64,000 nucleotides of DNA, taken from positions 558,001 to 622,000 of the forward strand of contig NZ_BNAD01000001.1 of assembly GCF_014653115.1 (NCBI RefSeq). The letters run 5' to 3'. The position numbers and the translations under genes are program-made. Under the pieces are notes generated by a model. The model did no database searches. It had not been told where the DNA came from and saw only the letters and a list, made by a program, of their open reading frames with translations. Source of the stretch: Nocardioides flavus (ex Wang et al. 2016) (GTDB lineage: Bacteria > Actinomycetota > Actinomycetes > Propionibacteriales > Nocardioidaceae). Positions 18,807 through 26,891 of this stretch are shown one piece after another; position 1 is the first letter of the stretch; each line of letters begins with the position of its first letter.

Positions 18807-18832
18807 GGAACAACGGTCGCCTACGATCGGTT
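18807..18832 (+). promoter_or_regulatory. ECF (SigR/SigH/SigM-type) promoter for trxB
   Basis: GGAAC (18807-18811), exactly 18 bases, then GTT (18830-18832): the GGAAT-N18-GTT spacing of redox ECF promoters. It lies about 55 bases before the trxB start and shares the flanking AAC and GAG bases with the trxA promoter. Confidence 0.65.
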
Positions 18833-18888
18833 GAGCAAGGCGTACAGCCCGTCGAGGCAGACCCGATCCCCAGGAGTCCGATCCACCC

Positions 18889-19902
18889 ATGAGCACCAGC
18901 ACCGAGACGCGCAACGTCATCATCATCGGCTCGGGGCCGACCGGCTACACGGCCGCCGTCTACGCGGCCCGCGCCTCGCTCGAGCCCCTCGTCTTCGAGG
19001 GCTCGGTCACCGCCGGCGGCGCGCTGATGAACACCACCGAGGTCGAGAACTTCCCCGGCTTCCGCGACGGCATCATGGGCCCCGCCCTGATGGACGAGAT
19101 GCGCGCCCAGGCCGAGCGGTTCGGCGCCGAGCTCGTCGCCGACGACGTGGTCGAGGTGGACCTCACCGGCGACGTCAAGGTCGTCAAGACCGCCACCGAC
19201 ACCTACACCGCGCGTGCGGTGATCCTCGCCACGGGTTCGGGCTACCGCAAGCTCGGCCTGCCCCGCGAGGACGAGCTCTCCGGCCGCGGCGTGTCCTGGT
19301 GCGCGACCTGCGACGGCTTCTTCTTCCGCGAGCAGGCGATCGCCGTCGTCGGCGGCGGCGACTCGGCCGTCGAGGAGGCCACCTTCCTGACCCGCTTCGC
19401 CTCGAAGGTCTACCTGATCCACCGTCGCGACGAGCTGCGCGCCTCCAAGATCATGCAGGAGCGCGCCTTCAACGACCCCAAGCTCGAGATGGTGTGGAAC
19501 TCCGAGGTCGCCGCGATCAACGGCGAGGACAAGCTCGAGTCGATCGTCCTGCGTGACACGGTCACCGGCGAGGAGCGCCAGCTCGACGTGACGGGCCTGT
19601 TCATCGCGATCGGCCACGACCCGCGCTCGGAGCTGCTCACCGGCCAGGTCGACCTCGACGACGACGGCTACGTCCTGGTCAACCACCCCTTCACCGCGAC
19701 CAACGTGCCGGGCGTGTTCGCCGCCGGCGACCTCGTCGACCACCACTACCGCCAGGCGATCACCGCTGCCGGCACCGGGTGCGCCGCCGCTCTCGACGCC
19801 GAGCGCTTCATCGCCGCGCTCGACCACGAGGCGTCGACGGCCGGCGACGCCGCCGCGACCGTCGAGGCCATCGCCGAAGAGGTGCAGACCGCGGGCGCCT
19901 GA
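18889..19902 (+). CDS. trxB: Thioredoxin reductase
   Basis: 337-residue FAD/NADPH flavoenzyme that reduces thioredoxin. The FAD-binding motif [19 protein letters not shown] is at the N-terminus, the redox-active pair is CATC ([10 protein letters not shown], about residues 138-141), the NADPH-binding motif is [12 protein letters not shown], and the C-terminal FAD contact is [23 protein letters not shown]. The ATG has AGGAG upstream. It is followed by trxA with its own promoter of the same type, so the pair is probably induced together under thiol stress. Confidence 0.97.
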   Translation: MSTSTETRNVIIIGSGPTGYTAAVYAARASLEPLVFEGSVTAGGALMNTTEVENFPGFRDGIMGPALMDEMRAQAERFGAELVADDVVEVDLTGDVKVVKTATDTYTARAVILATGSGYRKLGLPREDELSGRGVSWCATCDGFFFREQAIAVVGGGDSAVEEATFLTRFASKVYLIHRRDELRASKIMQERAFNDPKLEMVWNSEVAAINGEDKLESIVLRDTVTGEERQLDVTGLFIAIGHDPRSELLTGQVDLDDDGYVLVNHPFTATNVPGVFAAGDLVDHHYRQAITAAGTGCAAALDAERFIAALDHEASTAGDAAATVEAIAEEVQTAGA

Positions 19903-19925
19903 GCGCCCCCCACCGGCCGCGACGG

Positions 19926-19951
19926 GGAACAACTGTCGCCGGCATGGTGTT
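19926..19951 (+). promoter_or_regulatory. ECF (SigR/SigH/SigM-type) promoter for trxA
   Basis: GGAAC (19926-19930), 18 bases, then GTT (19949-19951), about 50 bases upstream of the trxA GTG. The neighbourhood matches the trxB promoter: both read GGAACAAC, then NGTCGCC, then GTTGAG. Confidence 0.65.
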
Positions 19952-20001
19952 GAGTACACATCGCCGCACGACAACCGCAGACTCCTGAAAGGGGCACTTC
20001 C

Positions 20002-20325
20002 GTGGCCAACATCGCCGCCGTGACCGACGCCGAGTTCGAGGCGCAGGTCCTCAAGTCCGACAAGCCCGTCCTGGTCGACTTCTGGGCGGAGTGGTGCGGT
20101 CCGTGCCGCCAGGTCGCTCCGATCCTCGACGAGCTCAACGCCGAGCACGGCGACAAGCTCACCTTCCTCAAGATGAACGTCGACGAGAACCCGGTCACCC
20201 CGTCGTCCTACCGCGTGACCGGCATCCCGACGATCAACGTCTACCAGGGCGGCGAGGTCGTGAAGTCCATCGTGGGCGCCAAGCCCAAGGCCGCGCTGCT
20301 CAAGGAGCTCGAAGGCATCATCTGA
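20002..20325 (+). CDS. trxA: Thioredoxin
   Basis: 107-residue cytosolic thioredoxin with the WCGPCR active site (about residues 31-36), the cis-proline in GIPTINVY, and full family length. The GTG start follows GAAAGGGG by several bases. It is the expected partner of the reductase immediately upstream. Confidence 0.97.
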   Translation: MANIAAVTDAEFEAQVLKSDKPVLVDFWAEWCGPCRQVAPILDELNAEHGDKLTFLKMNVDENPVTPSSYRVTGIPTINVYQGGEVVKSIVGAKPKAALLKELEGII

Positions 20326-20373
20326 TGTGACACGCAGCAGGGCGCGCTCGCGCGGCCTGCGTGGGCGTGGCCA

Positions 20374-20428
20374 GGTTGAGCAAGCCCTGCGGCTGAGGGA
20401 CGAAGCCGCAACGGGCGGGTCGAAACCC
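20374..20428 (+). repeat. Hairpin repeat with conserved ends, copy 1
   Basis: The 55-base unit starts GGTTGAGCAAGC and ends TCGAAACCC, with an internal GCGGCT/AGCCGC hairpin. A second copy with the same ends but a different hairpin lies in opposite orientation at 32207-32259. It resembles a REP-like intergenic element; see the findings. Confidence 0.6.
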
Positions 20429-20451
20429 CTCGGAAAGGGGAGTCGAGACCC
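20417..20451. terminator. Nested stem-loop between the convergent trxA and acetyltransferase genes
   Basis: GGGTC pairs with GACCC (20417-20421 and 20447-20451) around an inner CCCCT/AGGGG stem. It sits next to the acetyltransferase stop and could stop transcription from both sides. The stems are short, so this is a weak call. Confidence 0.4.
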
Positions 20452-20452
20452 C

Positions 20453-21106
20453 CTAGTCTCCCGGGGCGACCCGCACCGATCCGATCGGGCGGGTCGCCTT
20501 GTGCGTGGGGCGCACGACGCCCCACACCCGCTCGAGCGCGAGCTCGACCTCGTCCTTCCAGCTCAGCGCGGTGCGCAGCTCCATGCGCATCCGCGGAGTC
20601 GTCGGGTGGGCGCGTTGGGTCTTGAATCCGACGCTGCCGAGGAACTCGGCCGGCAGCACGCACCCGTTGGTCTGCCCCCGTGTGTCGCCGTACGCCTCGA
20701 TCGCCGTGTGACCGCGCTCGACGAGGTCGGCCGCCATCGCCTGCACCAGCAGGCGCCCCAGCCCGCCCCCACGCAGGCCGGGCTCGATCCACGCCGTCGC
20801 CGCGATGATCGCGTCCGGTGACCCCGGCGCCGTCGGGAGCGTCGCTGCGCCCGGCAACCGCGCCGCAGGGGCGTACAGGATGTAGCCGACCGTGCGCCCG
20901 TCGACCCGCACGACGCGTCCGCACGACCCCCAGTCGCGCAGCGTCGAGGAGAGCCAGCTCTCCTTCTCCGCGATCCGCTCCTGCTCGTCGAGGCGGGACC
21001 GGTCGACGGGGCCGAGCTCCCAGAACAGGCACGCGCGGACCGGGTCGGCCAGCTCCGCGAGGTGGTCGACCGTCAGGCGCGCGGTCTTGCGTGACACGCA
21101 TCCCAT
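20453..21106 (-). CDS. GNAT-family N-acetyltransferase
   Basis: 217 residues. The acetyl-CoA-binding part reads AIIAATAWIEPGLRGGGLGRLLVQAMAADLVERG, with a GRG-like loop replaced by RGGGLG, and the C-terminal strand carries GSVGFKTQR. An N-terminal part with LFWELGPVDRSRLDEQERIAEKESWLSSTLRDWG precedes it; this family occurs next to trxA in several actinobacteria. The ATG of MGCVSRKTARL is 34 bases from the divergent aminotransferase start. The substrate is unknown. Confidence 0.82.
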   Translation of the reverse strand: MGCVSRKTARLTVDHLAELADPVRACLFWELGPVDRSRLDEQERIAEKESWLSSTLRDWGSCGRVVRVDGRTVGYILYAPAARLPGAATLPTAPGSPDAIIAATAWIEPGLRGGGLGRLLVQAMAADLVERGHTAIEAYGDTRGQTNGCVLPAEFLGSVGFKTQRAHPTTPRMRMELRTALSWKDEVELALERVWGVVRPTHKATRPIGSVRVAPGD

Positions 21107-21139
21107 GCTAGACGCGGGCGGCGCCTGAGAGGATGAGTC

Positions 21140-22354
21140 GTGCGCCCGATCCGACAGAGCAAGAAGCTGCAAGGTGTCCGCTACGACGTGCGCGGACCGA
21201 TCCTGGTCGAGGCCCAGCGGCTCGAGGCCGAGGGACACCGCATCCTCAAGCTCAACATCGGCAACACCGCGCCCTTCGGCTTCGAGGCGCCCGAGCAGAT
21301 CCTCGCCGACATGATCCACCACCTCCCGCAGGCGCAGGGGTACGCCGACAGCCAGGGCATCTGGTCGGCCCGGACGGCGGTGATGCACTACTACCAGTCC
21401 CGTGGGTTGCGTGACGTGGGCGTCGAGGACATCTTCATCGGCAACGGCGTCTCCGAGCTGATCTCGATGGTCCTGCAGGCCTTCGTCGACGACGGCAACG
21501 AGATCCTGGTGCCGGCGCCGGACTACCCGCTGTGGACCGGTGCGGTGACGCTGGCCGGCGGCATCCCGGTGCACTACCGCTGCGACGAGGCCGACGACTG
21601 GAACCCCGACCTGGCCGACATCGAGGCCAAGATCACCGAGAACACGCACGCCATCGTCATCATCAACCCCAACAACCCCACAGGTGCCGTCTACAGCGAG
21701 GAGACGGTCAAGGCGCTGGTCGACATCGCACGCCGCCACCAGCTCGTCGTGATGGCCGACGAGATCTACGAGAAGATCCTCTTCGAGGACGCCCAGCACC
21801 ACCACGCCGCGACGTACGGCGGCAACGACGTGCTGACGCTGACGTTCTCGGGGCTGTCGAAGGCCTACCGGGTGTGCGGCTACCGCGCCGGGTGGGTGAT
21901 GGTGTCGGGGCCCAAGGAGCTCGCCACGGACTTCCTCGAGGGCCTCACCCTGATCGCCAACATGCGTATGTGCGCCAACGTGCCCGCCCAGCACGCGATC
22001 CAGACCGCTCTCGGCGGCTACCAGTCGATCGAGGAGCTGATCGGGCCCGGCGGCCGCTTCTACGAGCAGTCGATGCTCGCGCACCGCCTCCTCAACGAGA
22101 TCCCGGGCGTCAGCAACGTGAAACCCCGCGGCGCGCTCTACTGCTTCCCGCGCCTCGACCCGGAGATCTACCCCATCGAGGACGACCAGGAGTTCGTCAT
22201 CGACCTGCTGCGCGCCAAGAAGATCCTCGTCACGCACGGGACGGGCTTCAACTGGCCCGCTCCCGACCACTTCCGGCTGGTCACGCTCCCCGAGGCGGCC
22301 GTGCTCGAGGAGGCGATCGGCAGGATCGCCGACTTCCTGGCCACGCGACGCTGA
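21140..22354 (+). CDS. alaA: PLP-dependent class I/II aminotransferase (AlaA/AspC-like)
   Basis: 404 residues, fold type I. Typical segments are LNIGNTAPFGFEAPEQIL, the Tyr/Asp contacts in NPNNPTGAVY and VMADEIYEKILFE, the PLP-binding lysine in GLSKAYRVCGYRAGW (about residue 240), and the C-terminal Arg in DHFRLVTLPE. The sequence resembles alanine/glutamate-pyruvate aminotransferases (E. coli AlaA, mycobacterial AspC). The GTG start was chosen as giving the standard N-terminus MRPIRQSKKLQGVRYDVRGP. Substrate specificity is inferred, not shown. Confidence 0.88.
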   Translation: MRPIRQSKKLQGVRYDVRGPILVEAQRLEAEGHRILKLNIGNTAPFGFEAPEQILADMIHHLPQAQGYADSQGIWSARTAVMHYYQSRGLRDVGVEDIFIGNGVSELISMVLQAFVDDGNEILVPAPDYPLWTGAVTLAGGIPVHYRCDEADDWNPDLADIEAKITENTHAIVIINPNNPTGAVYSEETVKALVDIARRHQLVVMADEIYEKILFEDAQHHHAATYGGNDVLTLTFSGLSKAYRVCGYRAGWVMVSGPKELATDFLEGLTLIANMRMCANVPAQHAIQTALGGYQSIEELIGPGGRFYEQSMLAHRLLNEIPGVSNVKPRGALYCFPRLDPEIYPIEDDQEFVIDLLRAKKILVTHGTGFNWPAPDHFRLVTLPEAAVLEEAIGRIADFLATRR

Positions 22355-22400
22355 TCACGAAGGGTCGCGGTCGCTGCGCGCGGACCCTAGGCTCCTCGCC

Positions 22401-23177
22401 ATGCGCGATGTGACCTACCCCCCGATCGTCGTCACCGCCAAGGCGGCCTTCAAGGCGCTGGGCCAGCGCATCGTCATGACCGGCACCGAGCACGTGCCCC
22501 GCGAGGGCGGCGTGCTGCTCGCCTACAACCACATCGGGTACGTCGACTTCGTCTACGGCGGGCTCGCGGCCAACCCGTCGGGCCGGCTCGTCCGGTTCAT
22601 GGCCAAGCGCGAGCTCTTCGACCACAGGTGGACCGGGCCCCTGATGCGCTCGCTGCACCACATCGAGGTGGACCGTGGCGAGGGCCTCACCAGCTTCCAC
22701 ACGGCCGTCGACTACCTGCGCCGGGGCGAGGCGGTCGGCATCTTCCCCGAGGCGACGATCTCCCGCGCGATGGAGCTCAAGGAGTTCAAGACCGGAGCCG
22801 TACGCATCGCCGCCGAGGCCGGGGTCCCGCTCGTGCCGGTGATCATGTGGGGCACGCAGCGGATGATGACCAAGGACCACCCGCGCGACTTCTCCCGCGG
22901 GAAGACCATCATGCTCACCGTCGGCGAACCCATGCGCCCCACCGGGGACGACCCGGTGGGCGACACCGCGCGCCTCAAGGCGCAGATGTCGAAGATGCTC
23001 GTCGAGACGATCGCCGCCTACCCCGCCGACGAGCAGCCCCCCGGGTCCTGGTGGGTGCCGGCCTCGATGGGCGGTACCGCCCCCACCCTCGAGGAGGCGT
23101 CCCGCCTCGATGCGGAGGAGAAGCGGGAGCGGGCGCGCAGGCGGGCTGAGAAGCGCGCCAAGAAGACGAAGCGCTAA
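22401..23177 (+). CDS. 1-acyl-sn-glycerol-3-phosphate acyltransferase (PlsC family)
   Basis: 258 residues. The acyltransferase motif I is NHIGYVD (HxxxxD), followed by FMAKRELFDH and the EGLTSF region, motif III FPEATIS and motif IV VPLVPVIMWG. Expected to acylate lysophosphatidate or a related acceptor at the membrane. The C-terminus is highly charged (EEKRERARRRAEKRAKKTKR). The ATG is seven bases after TAGGCT (22388-22393), suggesting a leaderless mRNA. Confidence 0.85.
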   Translation: MRDVTYPPIVVTAKAAFKALGQRIVMTGTEHVPREGGVLLAYNHIGYVDFVYGGLAANPSGRLVRFMAKRELFDHRWTGPLMRSLHHIEVDRGEGLTSFHTAVDYLRRGEAVGIFPEATISRAMELKEFKTGAVRIAAEAGVPLVPVIMWGTQRMMTKDHPRDFSRGKTIMLTVGEPMRPTGDDPVGDTARLKAQMSKMLVETIAAYPADEQPPGSWWVPASMGGTAPTLEEASRLDAEEKRERARRRAEKRAKKTKR

Positions 23178-23182
23178 ATCAA

Positions 23183-23229
23183 CAGGTCGATGTGGCAATA
23201 CATCGATCTGTCGCTTTGTCGACAAAGCG
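23183..23229. other. Two adjacent dyads after the acyltransferase gene
   Basis: An 11-bp stem with one G-T mismatch (23183-23193 with 23200-23210, 6-base loop) is followed by the perfect 18-base palindrome CGCTTTGTCGACAAAGCG (23212-23229). They sit between converging genes, upstream of a third, terminator-like palindrome. Confidence 0.5.
23202..23225 (+). repeat. 24-nt element shared with the dnaA linker, intergenic copy
   Basis: The sequence ATCGATCTGTCGC, two variable bases, then TGTCGACAA recurs at 29495-29518 inside dnaA, differing only at the two middle bases. Here it overlaps the palindrome cluster. Confidence 0.6.
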
Positions 23230-23239
23230 TTCGCTGACG

Positions 23240-23263
23240 GAATCCCCGCTCGAGCGGGGATTC
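23240..23263. terminator. Palindromic terminator between acyltransferase and parB
   Basis: A perfect 24-base palindrome: GAATCCCCGCTC paired with its complement. It lies between convergent genes and could act bidirectionally. Confidence 0.7.
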
Positions 23264-23331
23264 TGGCTCTTGGAGGCCGTTGCAACCGCCTCGAGGAGTC
23301 AGGATGCCCCTACAGGTACGTCCGCGGGCTC

Positions 23332-24351
23332 CTAGATCGGGCGGTCGTCCCGGTTGCGCGGGTCCATGATGTCGACGATCCGACGCAGGTCGTCAAGGCT
23401 GGCGAACTCGACGGTGATCTTGCCCTTGGCCTTGCCGAGGTCGACCTTGACCCGGGTCTCCAGCCGGTCCGAGAGCCGGTCGGCCAGCTCGGCCAGCCCA
23501 GGAGCCACCGGCTTGGCACGCAGCGTTCGGGGAGCGGCGTCCTCTACCCCGACGGAGACGATCTCCTCCAGGCCGCGTACCGAGATTCCCTCGGCCGTGA
23601 CCCGGGCGGCGAGCCGGTCCTGGAGGCCTTCGTCGTCCACCGAGAGGAGGGCGCGCGCGTGGCCGGCCGACAGGACCCCGGCTGCGACGCGTCGCTGGAC
23701 CGCCGGGGACAGCTTGAGCAGGCGCAGCGTGTTCGAGATCTGCGGCCGCGAGCGTCCGATGCGCTGGGCCAGCTCGTCGTGGGTGCAACCGAAGTCCTCG
23801 AGCAGCTGACCGTAGGCAGCGGCTTCCTCGAGGGGGTTGAGCTGGGAGCGGTGCAGGTTCTCCAGCAGCGCGTCACGCAGCATGTCGTTGTCGTCGGTCT
23901 CACGCACGATGGCGGGGATGGTGTCGCGCCCCGCCTCCTGGGAGGCGCGCCAGCGGCGCTCGCCCATGATCAGCTCGTACGCGTCCTCGCCCGTGCGACG
24001 TACGACCACCGGCTGCAGCAGCCCGACCTCGCGGATGGAGTGCACCAGCTCGGCGAGCGCCTCCTCCTCGAAGACCTGCCGCGGCTGGCGGGCGTTCGGG
24101 CGGACCTGCGAGATCGGGAGCTCGGCGAAGTACGCCCCGGCGACCTGGTCGCCGGTCACCGCTGCCGAGGGTGCCGCCTCGCCCCGGGCCGAGGGGCCGT
24201 CCGTCGCCCGCGCCGTGCCGTCGACCCGGTCGGCCTGGATCGAGGAGCCGTTGGTTTGGGGCGCGGTGGACGGCGTCGGCTGGCTGGGAGCGGTGGGAAT
24301 GAGAGAACCCAGACCGCGTCCGAGGCCACGACGAGGGGGATTCGATGTCAT
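23332..24351 (-). CDS. parB: Chromosome partitioning protein ParB
   Basis: 339-residue CTP-dependent clamp that loads at parS and spreads. The N-terminus [13 protein letters not shown] is the ParA-interacting motif. The ParB/Srx CTPase domain includes [15 protein letters not shown] and the GERRWRA motif; the HTH domain follows ([22 protein letters not shown]), then a C-terminal dimerization domain ([21 protein letters not shown]). Its ATG overlaps the parA stop (ATGA). Three perfect parS sites lie in the operon upstream. Confidence 0.97.
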   Translation of the reverse strand: MTSNPPRRGLGRGLGSLIPTAPSQPTPSTAPQTNGSSIQADRVDGTARATDGPSARGEAAPSAAVTGDQVAGAYFAELPISQVRPNARQPRQVFEEEALAELVHSIREVGLLQPVVVRRTGEDAYELIMGERRWRASQEAGRDTIPAIVRETDDNDMLRDALLENLHRSQLNPLEEAAAYGQLLEDFGCTHDELAQRIGRSRPQISNTLRLLKLSPAVQRRVAAGVLSAGHARALLSVDDEGLQDRLAARVTAEGISVRGLEEIVSVGVEDAAPRTLRAKPVAPGLAELADRLSDRLETRVKVDLGKAKGKITVEFASLDDLRRIVDIMDPRNRDDRPI

Positions 24352-25490
24352 GCGGGTGCTCCCTTGCTGGCGATCTCGCGGGCGGCCTCCAGGTAGGAGA
24401 GCGCTCCTGCCGACGCAGGATCGTAGGTCATCACCGTCTGGCCGTAGGACGGCGCCTCGGAGACGCGCACGGACCGGGGGACGGCGGTCTTGAGCACCTG
24501 GTCGCCGAAGTGTCCGCGGACCTCCTCCGCCACGCCTGCCGCGAGACGCGTCCGCGCGTCGTACATCGTGAGCAGGATGGTGGAGATGGTGAGACCCGGG
24601 TTCAGGTGCTGGCGCACCATCTCGACGGTCTCAAGCAGCATGCCGAGCCCCTCGAGGGCGTAGTACTCCGCCTGGATCGGGATGAACATCTCCCGGCCCG
24701 CCACGAGGGCGTTCAGCGTGAGCAGGCCCAGGGACGGCGGGCAGTCGACGAAGACGTAGTCGAACCGCTCGTCTCCGACCTCGTCCTCGGTCCCGACGAG
24801 GGGGTGGGCGGCGATGGCCCGGGCGAGCCGTTGCTCGCGCGCCACGACGCTGACGAGCTCGATCTCGGCGCCGGCGAGGTCGATGGTGGCCGGCACGGCC
24901 CACAGGCCCGGCAGGTCGGCACATTCGGTCATGACGTCGGCGAGGGGCTGGCCATCGACGAGCATGTCGTACGTGGACGGGGTGCCGCGGTGGTGCTCCA
25001 CGCCGAGCGCGGTCGAAGCGTTGCCCTGGGGGTCGAGGTCGATCACCAGGACCTTCTGACCGAGCTGGGCGAGGCCAGCGGCGACGTTCACGGTCGACGT
25101 GGTCTTGCCGACGCCACCCTTCTGGTTGGCGACGACGAGGACACGGGTCTCGCGCGGCCGGGGGACGCCCTGTCGGCGCAACCCTCCTGATCGTGCCAGC
25201 ACCGAGTGCTGGGCAGCCCGAGCGAGGGGGGTCCCATGATCGGTGAAGTCGGCCTCGCGTTCGGCAAGGTCGCCGGCGGTACGGACCTGCCACGCCGGTC
25301 GCGTTTCACGTGAAACGTCTCCGGTAGTCGTTTCACGTGAAACATCGTCGGTCGCACCAGCCTGTGGATGAACGGGGTCCACCTGTGGATATCCCCGCTC
25401 AGAGACGCCATCTGGAGCGGTGGAAAACGGGTACGGCGCATCCGCGCCGGACCGCCAGCCCGTGCCGTCGGTCGTGCCTTCGGTCGTCAA
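24348..25490 (-). CDS. parA: Chromosome partitioning ATPase ParA (Soj)
   Basis: 380-residue Walker-type ATPase that drives origin segregation with ParB. The deviant Walker A is KGGVGKTTS (about residues 125-133), followed by [13 protein letters not shown], the [16 protein letters not shown] loop and [14 protein letters not shown]. An N-terminal extension of about 110 residues precedes the ATPase core, with no visible domain; its DNA contains two parS sites, which encode the repeated VSRET peptides, and two DnaA-like boxes. A shorter protein starting within the extension is possible. The start is only six bases after the rsmG stop. Confidence 0.93.
   Translation of the reverse strand: MTTEGTTDGTGWRSGADAPYPFSTAPDGVSERGYPQVDPVHPQAGATDDVSRETTTGDVSRETRPAWQVRTAGDLAEREADFTDHGTPLARAAQHSVLARSGGLRRQGVPRPRETRVLVVANQKGGVGKTTSTVNVAAGLAQLGQKVLVIDLDPQGNASTALGVEHHRGTPSTYDMLVDGQPLADVMTECADLPGLWAVPATIDLAGAEIELVSVVAREQRLARAIAAHPLVGTEDEVGDERFDYVFVDCPPSLGLLTLNALVAGREMFIPIQAEYYALEGLGMLLETVEMVRQHLNPGLTISTILLTMYDARTRLAAGVAEEVRGHFGDQVLKTAVPRSVRVSEAPSYGQTVMTYDPASAGALSYLEAAREIASKGAPA
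25303..25316. promoter_or_regulatory. parS site 1 (inside parA)
   Basis: Perfect GTTTCACGTGAAAC palindrome, the ParB binding site consensus. It lies in the coding sequence for the ParA N-terminal extension. Confidence 0.93.
25330..25343. promoter_or_regulatory. parS site 2 (inside parA)
   Basis: Second perfect GTTTCACGTGAAAC, 27 bases centre-to-centre from site 1 and in the same reading frame (both encode VSRET). Confidence 0.93.
25363..25392. promoter_or_regulatory. Two DnaA-box-like 9-mers next to parS
   Basis: TGTGGATGA (25363-25371) and TGTGGATAT (25384-25392) are one mismatch from the DnaA box read on the other strand (TTATCCACA). They lie in the 5' coding part of parA, 20-50 bases from parS site 2. 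Confidence 0.4.
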
Positions 25491-25496
25491 CTCAGC

Positions 25497-26267
25497 TCAC
25501 CTCTCGCGTGGCTCACGTCGGCCAGGTCGCGGCTTGCGCCGCTTGGGTTCACGGGCAAGGGGCCAACCTATCCGGGCCGGGTCGGCCCACGACACCCGCA
25601 CTACGGTCATCGGTGGGGTCACCACTCCGACTCCGAGCTCCAGGACCTCTGGGTCCCCGCACCGCCACGCGCTCAGGAAGGCTCGCGCTTCGTCGATCTC
25701 GTCCTGGACTGAGCGACCCTTCATTGCGACGAGGGCCCCGTCGGGGGACACCAGCGGCATCGACCAGCCGAGCAGCCGCTCGAGCGGCGCGACCGCCCGC
25801 GACGTCACGACGTCGAACGTCGCCGCCCCGTGGAGGTCGTCGGCCCGACCCCTCACCACCGTGACGTGATCCAGTCCGAGCTCGTCCACCACCTCCTCGA
25901 GGAAGGTGGTCCTGCGCAGCAGGGGCTCGACCAGGGTCATGCGTACGTCCGGACGCGCGATAGCGACGACGACCCCCGGGAGTCCGGCTCCGGTGCCGAT
26001 GTCGCACACCGACGCACCGTCCGGGATGGCCTCTGCGAGAACCGCCGAGTTGAGCAGGTGACGCTCCCACAGACGTGGTGCCTCGCGCGGGCCGATCAGT
26101 CCGCGTACGACGCCTTCGGTGGCGAGAAGCTCCGCATAGCGCTCAGCGATCGGCAGTCGCTCGGACGCGAACACCCCCTGCGCCTCGGAAGGGGCAGAGG
26201 GTGGTCCCGATACAGCCCCGACGGGCCTGCTCGACCCATCGGTTTCACGTGAAACGTGGTCGCTCAC
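25497..26267 (-). CDS. rsmG: 16S rRNA (guanine-527-N7) methyltransferase RsmG (GidB)
   Basis: 256-residue SAM-dependent methyltransferase acting on 16S rRNA. The core shows LWERHLLNSAVLAE, the SAM loop VCDIGTGAGLPGVVVAIARP and the VTSRAVAPLERLLGW segment. The N-terminus carries a VSRET peptide encoded by the third parS site. The C-terminal tail is strongly basic (EPKRRKPRPGRREPRER). The ATG overlaps the jag stop by four bases, indicating translational coupling. Confidence 0.95.
   Translation of the reverse strand: MSDHVSRETDGSSRPVGAVSGPPSAPSEAQGVFASERLPIAERYAELLATEGVVRGLIGPREAPRLWERHLLNSAVLAEAIPDGASVCDIGTGAGLPGVVVAIARPDVRMTLVEPLLRRTTFLEEVVDELGLDHVTVVRGRADDLHGAATFDVVTSRAVAPLERLLGWSMPLVSPDGALVAMKGRSVQDEIDEARAFLSAWRCGDPEVLELGVGVVTPPMTVVRVSWADPARIGWPLAREPKRRKPRPGRREPRER
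26242..26255. promoter_or_regulatory. parS site 3 (start of rsmG)
   Basis: Perfect GTTTCACGTGAAAC within the first codons of rsmG, about 900 bases upstream of sites 1 and 2 in operon direction. Confidence 0.93.
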
Positions 26268-26827
26268 GCGGGGAGGATCACCACGTAGCGCTTGGGCTCC
26301 GCGCCCTCGGACTCCGACGTCAGACCAGCGGCGGCCACCGCGTCGTGCACGACCTTGCGCTCGAAGGCGCTCATCGGCTCGAGCGACACCGGCTCCCCGG
26401 ACTCGCGAACAGCTGCGATGGACTTCTCAGCGATCGCGACCAGGCGCGTGCGCTGCTCGGCACGGTGTCCGCTGACATCGAGCATCAGCCGCGACCGCTC
26501 GCCGGTCTCGCGGTAGACCGCGAGGCGCGTCAGCTCCTGCAACGCCTCGAGCACCTCGCCGTTGCGACCGACGAGCATGCTCAGGTCGGCACCACCGATC
26601 TGGACGCTGGCCCGGTCGCCCTCGACGTCCATGTCGAGGTCCCCGTCCAGGTCAGCGATGTCGAGGAGCTCCTCGAGGTAGTCCGCGGCGATGTCACCCT
26701 CGTGCTCGAGGCGCTCGATCTTCGACGGCCGGGCCTTGCCGCTCTCGGTGGACTCGTTCGCGTCGACGTCCTCGCCGTTCGGCTCGACGCTGTCCACGGC
26801 GTCAGCGTCCGTCAGCTGCTCACTCAC
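26264..26827 (-). CDS. jag: Jag/KhpB-type RNA-binding protein (KH and R3H domains)
   Basis: 187 residues. An acidic N-terminal region precedes a KH domain with LVGRNGEVLEALQELTRLAV (GxxG loop GRNG) and a C-terminal R3H domain (MSAFERKVVHDAVA). The GTG start follows an AGGAGA ribosome binding site; longer in-frame starts overlap the yidC end. KhpB-like proteins bind RNA and affect cell elongation and division; here it lies in the canonical position after yidC. Confidence 0.92.
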   Translation of the reverse strand: MSEQLTDADAVDSVEPNGEDVDANESTESGKARPSKIERLEHEGDIAADYLEELLDIADLDGDLDMDVEGDRASVQIGGADLSMLVGRNGEVLEALQELTRLAVYRETGERSRLMLDVSGHRAEQRTRLVAIAEKSIAAVRESGEPVSLEPMSAFERKVVHDAVAAAGLTSESEGAEPKRYVVILPA

Positions 26828-26891
26828 GTGTGTCTCCTGCTTCTCGATCGGGTGCGACGTCGCCGGAGCGAGCGTTCGCGGATGTCTGGGG

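Noticed and set aside
18829..18840. Third copy of the GGTTGAGCAAG repeat upstream of trxB
   Set aside because: Only the first 11 bases match and the TCGAAACCC end is missing. The sequence is better explained as the -10 part (GTTGAG) of the ECF promoter, shared with trxA.
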